Positions 8,265-17,027 of a stretch of DNA of 45,653 bases are shown in pieces. Numbering within the stretch: position 1 is the stretch's first letter; every line of letters begins with the position of its first letter. Source of the stretch: Novosphingobium sp. (GTDB taxonomy: Bacteria > Pseudomonadota > Alphaproteobacteria > Sphingomonadales > Sphingomonadaceae); contig JADLHU010000019.1 in NCBI GenBank assembly GCA_020848655.1, forward strand, positions 1 to 45,653. Reading direction: 5' to 3'. Below the pieces are notes generated by a model that was given only the letters and a program-made list of their open reading frames with translations, did not search any database and was not told the origin of the DNA. A program made the position numbers and the translations under genes.

Positions 8265-9630
8265 AAGCTTCGCGGAACCGCTTCACGACGCGCAGGGCGA
8301 CGATGTTGAGGATGAGCGTGACGATGAACAGCACCAGCCCCAGCGCAAAGGCCGAAAGCGTCTTGGGGCTATCGAATTCCTGGTCGCCGGTGAGCAACTG
8401 GACGATCTGGTAGGTCACCGTCGTCATGCTTTCGAAGGGATTGGCCGAAAGGCGCGCGGCGGCGCCGGCGGCCATGACCACGATCATGGTTTCGCCGATG
8501 GCGCGGCTGACCGCCAGCATCACCCCGGCCACGATGCCCGGCAGCGCGGCGGGCAACATCACGCGCTTGATCGTTTCCGAAGGCGTCGCGCCCATTGCCA
8601 GCGATCCGTCGCGCATTGCCTGCGGCACGGCGGCGATGCTGTCATCCGCCATCGACGAGACGAAGGGGATGATCATCACGCCCATCACCAGCCCGGCGGC
8701 CAGCGCGCTTTCGGTCGACGGGTTCTGCATGCCCAGCGACGCGGCGAAATCGCGCACCATCGGGGCGATCGTCAGCGCCGCGAAGTAGCCATAGACCACG
8801 GTGGGGATGCCGGCGAGGATTTCGAGGATCGGCTTGAGCCAGCGGCGCAGCGTGGGCGTGGCGTATTGCGTCAGGTAGATCGCGCTCATCAGCCCCAGCG
8901 GGATCGCCACGAGCATGGCGATGACCGCGCCGATATAGAACGTGCCCCAGAACAAGGGCACCGCGCCGAAGCGCTCACCCACGTCGGGCGTGATGCCCTG
9001 CGGCGGGCTCCAGCGCAGGCCGGTGAGGAAATCGATCGGCGAGACGTGGCGGAAGAACAGCGCGCTTTCGAAGACCAGCGAGGCGATGATGCCCGCCGTC
9101 GTGAGCACGGCGATCAGCGACGCCAGCAGCAACGCCGCCATGACTAGCCGGTCTATCCGCGTGCGCGCCGGAAAGCTGGCCCGCACGCTGGTATAGCCAT
9201 AGGCGCCGCCGGCAAAGGCGAACAGCGCCACGACCAGCCCGCCCAGCAGGTTGAAGCGCGCCTGCGCCTTGCGGAACGGCTCGACCAGTTCGGTCGACAG
9301 GGGATTGAAGGCGGCGGCGGATGGATCGCGCGCCATCGCCTGCGCTTCGGCCAGAATCGCACCGCGATCGATGTCCATGGCGGGCAGCTTCGCCGCCACC
9401 GGATCGGCCAGCACCGCCGACTGGACCAGTGCCGGCGCGATCGCCGACCACGCCATCAGCGCCAGCAGCCCCGGCAGGACGATCCACAAGGCAACGTGCA
9501 GCGCGTGGTGGCCCGGCATCGAATGCAGCGAACCGCGCCCGGTATAAAGCGACCAGGCCTTGGCGCGCCCGGCATACCAGCCGGCAACGGCAAGGCCCGC
9601 GATGGCCAGAAGAACGATCAGCGCGAACAT
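8257..9630 (-). CDS. pstC: Phosphate ABC transporter permease PstC
   Basis: Inner-membrane permease, 457 residues, longer than the ~320-residue enterobacterial PstC. An N-terminal extension of about 150 residues carries two extra hydrophobic segments (near residues 2-20 and 45-65) and a soluble loop, as in the long alphaproteobacterial PstC type. The conserved core has GIPTVVYGYFAAL, the EAA loop GATPSETIKRVMLPAALPGI and VSRAIGETMIVVMAAG. It starts 20 bases downstream of the pstS stop and overlaps pstA. Together with PstA it forms the transmembrane phosphate path. Confidence 0.95.
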   Translation of the reverse strand: MFALIVLLAIAGLAVAGWYAGRAKAWSLYTGRGSLHSMPGHHALHVALWIVLPGLLALMAWSAIAPALVQSAVLADPVAAKLPAMDIDRGAILAEAQAMARDPSAAAFNPLSTELVEPFRKAQARFNLLGGLVVALFAFAGGAYGYTSVRASFPARTRIDRLVMAALLLASLIAVLTTAGIIASLVFESALFFRHVSPIDFLTGLRWSPPQGITPDVGERFGAVPLFWGTFYIGAVIAMLVAIPLGLMSAIYLTQYATPTLRRWLKPILEILAGIPTVVYGYFAALTIAPMVRDFAASLGMQNPSTESALAAGLVMGVMIIPFVSSMADDSIAAVPQAMRDGSLAMGATPSETIKRVMLPAALPGIVAGVMLAVSRAIGETMIVVMAAGAAARLSANPFESMTTVTYQIVQLLTGDQEFDSPKTLSAFALGLVLFIVTLILNIVALRVVKRFREAYE

Positions 9631-9649
9631 GGTGCCCTTCTGGCCGCGT

Positions 9650-10702
9650 TCACTTGAGGTCGGCGGGGTTGAGCGGGGTCATCTGCGCGGCGACTTGCGC
9701 GTTGCTGGCGCGAACGGCGTCAGGCGCGATGACCATGCCCTTGGCCTTGAGCATGCCGTCCGGCCCCCACGACTTCACCCATTCCGCGACATAAGCGGAC
9801 AGGCCCTTGATCGCGCTGAGGTGCGCCTTCTTTACATAGATGTAGAGCGGGCGGGCGCCGGGGTAGCTGAAGTCCGAGATGGTGGCGTAAGTCGGCTCGA
9901 CGCCCGACATCGTAATGCCCTTCAGCTTGTCCATGTTCTCTTCCAGGAACGAGAACCCGAACACGCCGATCGCCTTGGGATTCTGCGAGATTTTCTGGAC
10001 GATCAGGTTGTCGTTCTCGCCCGCGTCGACATAGGCGCCGTCTTCGCGGATCTCGGTGCAGATCGCCTTGTGCTTGGCTTCGTCGGTGTCCTTCAGCGCC
10101 TTCGTGGCGGCATCTGTGTCGCAGCCCTTGGCCAGGATCAGCTCGGCCAGCGCATCGCGCGTGCCCGACGTGCCCGGAGGGCCATAGACCAGGATCGGGA
10201 TCGCCGGCAGCGCCGGGTTCACATCGGCCCAGGTCTTGGCGGTGTTGGGCTTGCCGAAAGGATTGGCGGCCAGCGCCTTGTAGACATCCACCGGGGTCAG
10301 CGCCATGCCGGGGCCACCCTTGGCTTCGGCAAAGGCGATGCCGTCCAGCCCGACCTGGATCTCGACGATCTCGGCCGCGCCGTTCTTCTTGCACAGTTCA
10401 TACTCGGACGCCTTCATCCGGCGCGAGGCGTTCTCGATATCGGGGTGGGCGGCGCCCACGCCGGCGCAGAACAGCTTCATGCCGGCGCCGGTGCCGGTCG
10501 ATTCGACGACCGGAGACTTGCCACCGCTGGCCTTGGCGCTCTGTTCCGCCACCGCCGTCGCGAAGGGATAGACGGTGGACGAGCCGACCGCGCGCACGAA
10601 ATCGCGCGAGGCTTGCGAGGAACCGCCCGAGCCGCAACCGGCAAGAGCAAGTGCGGCAAGCGAAGCGACCGCGGCAAGGCTGGTCGAACGGGAAAACATC
10701 AT
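9650..10702 (-). CDS. pstS: Phosphate-binding lipoprotein PstS
   Basis: Periplasmic phosphate-binding component, 350 residues. The start at 10702 (ATGATG) has AAAGGGG eight bases upstream and gives a signal peptide ending in a lipobox (LALAGCGS), so the mature protein should be membrane-anchored by lipidation. The ligand-binding region is seen in VGSSTVYPFATAVAE and YGPPGTSGTRDALAE. It belongs to the PstS/SphX branch, whose members bind phosphate with high affinity. A longer frame reaches upstream to 10834 but would overlap the PHO box and remove the signal peptide from the N-terminus, so it is rejected. It heads pstSCAB-phoU-phoB. Confidence 0.95.
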   Translation of the reverse strand: MMFSRSTSLAAVASLAALALAGCGSGGSSQASRDFVRAVGSSTVYPFATAVAEQSAKASGGKSPVVESTGTGAGMKLFCAGVGAAHPDIENASRRMKASEYELCKKNGAAEIVEIQVGLDGIAFAEAKGGPGMALTPVDVYKALAANPFGKPNTAKTWADVNPALPAIPILVYGPPGTSGTRDALAELILAKGCDTDAATKALKDTDEAKHKAICTEIREDGAYVDAGENDNLIVQKISQNPKAIGVFGFSFLEENMDKLKGITMSGVEPTYATISDFSYPGARPLYIYVKKAHLSAIKGLSAYVAEWVKSWGPDGMLKAKGMVIAPDAVRASNAQVAAQMTPLNPADLK

Positions 10703-10753
10703 GCCGGAAACCCCTTTGGTGGAGTGCTGTTGCCGCGCTCCTATTGATCGCCC

Positions 10754-10771
10754 GTGACAGTTATATGACAA
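10754..10771 (-). promoter_or_regulatory. PHO box upstream of pstS
   Basis: Read on the minus strand, TTGTCAT-ATAA-CTGTCAC: two near-consensus 7-mers separated by a 4-base AT spacer, 51 bases before the pstS start. This is the expected PhoB operator and lies between the remains of phoR and pstS. Confidence 0.85.
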
Positions 10772-10821
10772 AGCATCGAAAGCCCGGCGCAATGGCCTTT
10801 CGCGCCAGGCGCCCGCCCCGG

Positions 10822-11808
10822 CTATTCGCGCCACAGCGGCAGCATGATCGATGCCGTGGTGCCGGCACCCTGCCGGCTATTGATATCGAAGCGGCCGCGA
10901 TGCCGCTCGACGATGTGCTTTACGATGGATAGCCCCAGCCCCGTGCCCCCGGCGGCGCGGCTGCGGCTGGTGTCGGCGCGATAGAACCGCTCGGTAAGGC
11001 GCGGCAGGTGCTCGGGCGGGATGCCCTCGCCCTCGTCGTGCACCGCGATCGACAGCCAGCCGGTCTGGGTCGCTTCCAGCGTCACCGCCACCGGCCCGCC
11101 GGGCTTGCCGTATTTCAGCGCATTGTCGATGAGGTTGCGCATCACCTGCGCCATCTGGCCGCGATCGCCCGCGATGATCGCGCTGTCGCAATTGGCGCTG
11201 ACGGCGACGTGGCTGCCATCGCGCACCTGGCTGGCCGCTTCGCGCGCCAGCAGCACCATGTCCACCGAATCGCCGGGCACTTCGTGCTTGAGCGCCTCGA
11301 TCCGCGACAGTGACATCAGATCCTCGACCAGCGCCTGCATGCGCAGCGCCTCGTGCCGGATGATCCCCAGGAAGCGTTCGCGCGTGGCCGGATCATCGCC
11401 GGCCTTGGGCGTCAGCAGCGTTTCGACCTAGCCGATGATCGCGGCCAGCGGCGTGCGCCGTTCGTGGCTGGCGTTGGCACCGAAATCGGCATGCGCGCGC
11501 GCGGTGCTGACCTGCACCGACTGGTCGTAGAGGCTGATCAGCCGCGCGTCGTCACCCAGCAGCGTGCAGTCCACTTCCCACACGCTGCCGCCGACCGAAA
11601 GATTGTCGATCCGCGCGCGACCGCCCGATTCGCCCAGAATCAGCGCCACGGCATCGGGATTGCGGATCGAAATGCGCACGTCCTGGCCGACGATATGCGC
11701 GCCCAGCAGCGCCTTTGCCGCAGCGTTGGCGAACTTTACCTGCCCCTTGACGACGATCAGCGCCGGGGTGTGCAGATGTTCGAGCAGATTGCCATCCGAA
11801 TAGGCCAT
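10822..11808 (-). pseudogene. phoR: Phosphate regulon sensor histidine kinase PhoR, interrupted by an in-frame TAG
   Basis: A PhoR-type kinase reads in one frame from an ATG at 11808 (AGAAGG upstream; GTG 11814 also possible) to 10822, except for a TAG at 11430-11428. The upstream part is a PAS-like sensor region (LLEHLHTPALIVVKGQVKFA) ending in the H-box ASHERRTPLAAIIG. After the stop, the same frame continues VETLLTPKAGDDPATRERF, then MQALVEDLMSLSRIEALKHE and a complete ATP-binding domain (NLIDNALKYG, DEGEGIPPEHLPRLTERFYR, GGTGLGLSIVKHIVERHRG). The usual motif is HELRTPLAAIIGYVETL, so the stop replaces the tyrosine, and H-box leucine is arginine. As read, no complete kinase can be made. A sequencing error, a true nonsense mutation or amber readthrough are the options. 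Confidence 0.88.
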
Positions 11809-12031
11809 GCGCACCTTCTATCCTCATCGCCCGACGCGGCAATGCCGAACCCACGCCGCCCGGCGGAAAACCTGCAAGGTCATGCCCTGCACCGGCGCTG
11901 GGGATGACCCCGGCGCGCCGTCACACTCGTGCTTGCCACAGTCATGCTGCATATGCGAAACATTCCGTGTATCCGGGGAGAATCGGGACTATGACGAATG
12001 GACCGCACGGCGTTTTGGGCGGGGTGGCCGC

Positions 12032-13471
12032 GTGAAATTCATCGCCGACCGCCTGCTCCTGTTCGGCGCCACCGGCGATCTCGCCAAGCGCATGCTGCTC
12101 CCCTCGCTTTGCGCGCTCGATGCCGATGACCTGATCGATCCCAAGCTGGAAATCGTCGGCACCGCGCGATCCGATTTCGATGACCAGGGTTTTCGCAACT
12201 TCGCGCGCGAAGCGCTGGAAAAGTTCCTGCCACCCGAACGGCGCGGCAGCGTGGCCACCTTCCTCAACCGGCTGAGCTACCAGTCGCTCGATGCCACGCA
12301 GATCGAAGGCTTCGAACAACTGGCCGCCAAAGTCGGCACGCCCGAGCGCGGACTGGCGATTTTCCTGTCCACCGCGCCCAGCCTGTTCGAACCGACCATC
12401 CGGGGCCTGCGCCATGGCGGGCTGGCCGGGGAAACCGTGCGGATGTGCCTGGAAAAGCCGCTGGGCACGGATCTGGCGTCCAGCCGCGTCATCAACGACG
12501 CGGTCGGCACGGCCTTCCCGGAAGATCGCATCTTCCGCATCGATCACTACCTTGGCAAGGAAACCGTGCAGAACCTTCTGGCGCTGCGTTTTGCCAATAT
12601 CATGTTCGAACCGCTGTGGAACGCGGCGCATATCGATCATGTGCAGATCACCGTGGCCGAAACCGTGGGGCTGGAAGGCCGCGTCGGTTTCTATGACGAT
12701 GCCGGCGCGCTGCGCGACATGGTGCAGAACCACATGCTGCAGTTGCTCTCGCTGGTGGCGATGGAACCGCCCTCCAGCTTCGATGCCACCGCCGTGCGCG
12801 ATGAAAAGGTCAAAGTGCTGCGTTCGCTGCGCCTTGTCGATGCGGGCGAGACGGTGACCGGCCAGTACCGCGCCGGGGCCATCGCCGGGCAGGCCGTGCC
12901 GGGCTATGACGACGAACTGGGCAAGGATTCCAACACCGAGACTTTCGTCGCCATCAAGGCCCATATCGACAACTGGCGCTGGAAGGGCGTGCCCTTCTAT
13001 CTGCGCACCGGCAAGCGCCTGCCCAAGCGCACGACCGAGATCATCGTGCAGTTCCGCCAGGTGCCGCACTCTATCTTCGCCGGCAAGGGCGCGCGCACCA
13101 AGCCCAACCGGCTGGTCATCGGCGTGCAGCCCGACGAGAACATCACGCTGTCGCTGATGGCCAAGGTTCCGGGGCTGGATCGCGGTGGCATTCGCCTGCG
13201 CGAAGTGCCGCTGGACATCGCCATGGCCAATGCCTTTGCCGGCACGCAAAAGCGCATCGCCTATGAACGCCTGCTGCTCGACCTGATCGAGGGCGATCAG
13301 ACGCTGTTCGTCCGCCGCGACGAAGTGGAAGCCCAGTGGGACTGGATCGACGCGGTGCGCGCAAGCTGGACCGACCAGGGGCTTGAGCCGAAACCGTATA
13401 CCGCCGGCAGTTGGGGACCGTCGGCCGCGATCGCGCTGGCCGAGCGCGACGGCGTGACGTGGCATGAATAA
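12032..13471 (+). CDS. zwf: Glucose-6-phosphate 1-dehydrogenase
   Basis: Oxidises glucose-6-phosphate to 6-phosphogluconolactone with NAD(P)+, the first step of the Entner-Doudoroff route. It has 479 residues from the GTG at 12032. Signatures are the nucleotide-binding LLLFGATGDLAKRMLLPSL, MCLEKPLGTDL, and the active site RIDHYLGKETVQN with the catalytic histidine nearby. Length is normal. The frame is open upstream to about 11807, but that extension is not G6PDH-like. GTG 12032 gives MKFIADRLLLFGATG, matching the family start. It is the first gene of the ED operon; no 6-phosphogluconolactonase gene is in the block. A 90-base gap with a hairpin separates it from edd. Confidence 0.95.
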   Translation: MKFIADRLLLFGATGDLAKRMLLPSLCALDADDLIDPKLEIVGTARSDFDDQGFRNFAREALEKFLPPERRGSVATFLNRLSYQSLDATQIEGFEQLAAKVGTPERGLAIFLSTAPSLFEPTIRGLRHGGLAGETVRMCLEKPLGTDLASSRVINDAVGTAFPEDRIFRIDHYLGKETVQNLLALRFANIMFEPLWNAAHIDHVQITVAETVGLEGRVGFYDDAGALRDMVQNHMLQLLSLVAMEPPSSFDATAVRDEKVKVLRSLRLVDAGETVTGQYRAGAIAGQAVPGYDDELGKDSNTETFVAIKAHIDNWRWKGVPFYLRTGKRLPKRTTEIIVQFRQVPHSIFAGKGARTKPNRLVIGVQPDENITLSLMAKVPGLDRGGIRLREVPLDIAMANAFAGTQKRIAYERLLLDLIEGDQTLFVRRDEVEAQWDWIDAVRASWTDQGLEPKPYTAGSWGPSAAIALAERDGVTWHE

Positions 13472-13473
13472 CG

Positions 13474-13508
13474 GGGATACGCGCCCGCCTCGCAGGCGGT
13501 GATATCCC
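13474..13508 (+). other. Intercistronic hairpin between zwf and edd
   Basis: GGGATA (13474-13479) pairs with TATCCC (13503-13508), enclosing CCGCCT-CGC-AGGCGG (13485-13499) across an internal loop. It starts two bases after the zwf stop. No T-run follows, so it is more likely an RNA stability or processing element than a terminator. Confidence 0.5.
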
Positions 13509-13561
13509 AATAGCGGCGACCGTTGCGGGGCAGGCACGCAGGATGAGCAGGAGCAACGCCG

Positions 13562-15384
<1,823 letters not shown>

Positions 15385-15388
<4 letters not shown>

Positions 15389-16386
15389 CCGCACGCGCCG
15401 CATCGTCCATACGCCTCGTCTGCGTGGACATTGGCGGCACGCATGCGCGCTTTGCCATCGCCACCGCAGGCGCGGGCGGCGCGATTACAGTGGGCGAGCC
15501 GCTGACGCTGCAAACGCGCGATCATGCCAGCTTCCAGACGGCGTGGCAGGAATTCGCGCGGCAGCAGGGCGGCGATCTGCCGCGCGCCGTATCCATCGCG
15601 GTCGCCGCGCATGTCTTTGACGACGTGATCCATTTCACCAACAATCCCTGGTCGATCCGCCCGCCGCAGATTGCCGAGATGCTGGGCGTCGATCGCTGGA
15701 CCGTGATCAACGATTTCGGCGCGGTGGGCCACGCCGTGGCGCGCGCGGACGACGCCGCCTATCTGCACCTGTGCGGGCCGGACACGCCGCTGCCCGCCAC
15801 CGGAACGCTCAGCATCGTCGGCCCCGGCACCGGCCTTGGCGTGGCGCACGTCTGGCGCGACGGCAAGGGCGGCTACCGCGTGCAGGCGACCGAGGGCGGG
15901 CATGTGGCCTTCGCTCCGCTCGATAGCATCGAGGACGCGATCCTCGCCCGGCTGCGCCCGCGCCATCGCCGCGTTTCGGCCGAGCGCGTCGTCGCCGGCC
16001 CGGCCATCGTCGATATCTACGACACGCTCGCCGCGATCGAGGGCAAGGCGGTCGCCGCGCTCGATGACCGCGCGCTGTGGGCCGCTGGCACCACGCACGA
16101 CCGAACCGACAGCCTGGCCGCCGCCGCGGTGGAGCGGTTCTGCCTGGCGCTGGGATCGGTCGCGGGGGACATCGCTCTGGCGCAGGGCGCGGACGGCGTG
16201 GTCATCGCCGGCGGGCTGGGCCTGCGCATCCGCGACAGCCTGCTCGCCTCGGGCTTTGCCGAACGCTTCCGCGCCAAGGGGCGCTTCGAAAACCTGATGG
16301 CCGGCCTGCCGGTCAAGCTCATCACCTCTCCGCAACCGGGCCTGTTCGGCGCGGCGGCGGCCTTTGCCCAGGAGCATCTGCCTTGA
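15385..16386 (+). CDS. glk: Glucokinase
   Basis: ATP-dependent glucokinase of the bacterial Glk family, 333 residues. It supplies glucose-6-phosphate for Zwf, which fits a sugar route that does not use a glucose PTS. Motifs are the phosphate loop [13 protein letters not shown] near residue 14, the sugar-binding [11 protein letters not shown], the adenosine motif [13 protein letters not shown] and [11 protein letters not shown]. The GTG start overlaps the edd stop by four bases, and the end overlaps the TTG start of eda. The frame is open further upstream inside edd, but only the GTG at 15385 gives a family-like N-terminus. Confidence 0.94.
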
Positions 16387-17027
16387 GCCTTCCCACACCC
16401 AGCCCCATCGAAGCCATCATGCGCACCGCGCCGGTCATCCCCGTGCTGGTGATCGAGGACGTGGCCCACGCCGTGCCGATCGCCGAGGCGCTTGTCGCGG
16501 GCGGCCTGCCGGTGCTGGAAGTGACGCTGCGCACGCCCGCCGCGCTCGATGTGATCCGGGCAATGAAAACCGTGGCCGGCGCGATCGTCGGCGCGGGCAC
16601 CGTGCTCAACCCTGCCGATCTCGACGCGGCGCTGGCGGCCGGCAGCGAATTCATCGTCTCGCCGGGGCTGACCAAGCGGCTGGGCAAGGCGGCGATCGCA
16701 GCCGGCGTGCCGTTCCTGCCGGGCACGGCCAATGCCGGCGACGTGATGCGCGGGCTGGACATGGGCCTTGATCGCTTCAAGTTCTTCCCGGCCGAGGCAT
16801 CGGGCGGCCTGGCTGCGCTGAAAGCCATCGCCGCGCCGTTCGGCAACGTGCGCTTCTGCCCCACCGGCGGCATCACGCTGGACAGCGCGCCGCAATGGCT
16901 GGCGCTTGACGCGGTGCTTGGCGTTGGGGGTAGCTGGATGGTCCCCAAGGGGCCACCCGATGTGCCGGCCATCGAAGCGGCGGCCCGCGCCGCCAGCGCG
17001 CTGGGCGCGAAGGCGGTGGCACGATGA
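16383..17027 (+). CDS. eda: 2-dehydro-3-deoxy-phosphogluconate aldolase
   Basis: Cleaves KDPG to pyruvate and glyceraldehyde-3-phosphate, ending the Entner-Doudoroff pathway. From the TTG at 16383 it has 214 residues, nearly the length of E. coli Eda. AGGAG is eight bases upstream and the TTG overlaps the glk stop (TTGA); an ATG at 16419 is the alternative start. Class I aldolase features are visible: [13 protein letters not shown] with the conserved glutamate, [11 protein letters not shown], the Schiff-base lysine in [13 protein letters not shown], and FCPTGGI. The stop overlaps the start of the PEPC-like gene. Confidence 0.94.
   Translation: MSLPTPSPIEAIMRTAPVIPVLVIEDVAHAVPIAEALVAGGLPVLEVTLRTPAALDVIRAMKTVAGAIVGAGTVLNPADLDAALAAGSEFIVSPGLTKRLGKAAIAAGVPFLPGTANAGDVMRGLDMGLDRFKFFPAEASGGLAALKAIAAPFGNVRFCPTGGITLDSAPQWLALDAVLGVGGSWMVPKGPPDVPAIEAAARAASALGAKAVAR

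Noticed and set aside
5994..8309. Plus-strand open frame of 771 codons opposite phoU, pstB and pstA
   Set aside because: Same reason: antisense to an intact operon, and no protein family resemblance.
10703..10834. N-terminal extension of pstS to 10834
   Set aside because: It would cover the PHO box and hide the lipoprotein signal peptide; the ATG at 10702 has a good ribosome site.
11919..11946. Possible PHO box between phoR and zwf (GTCAC and GTCAT units)
   Set aside because: The two units are 21 bases apart rather than a multiple of 11, and the intermediate unit does not match.
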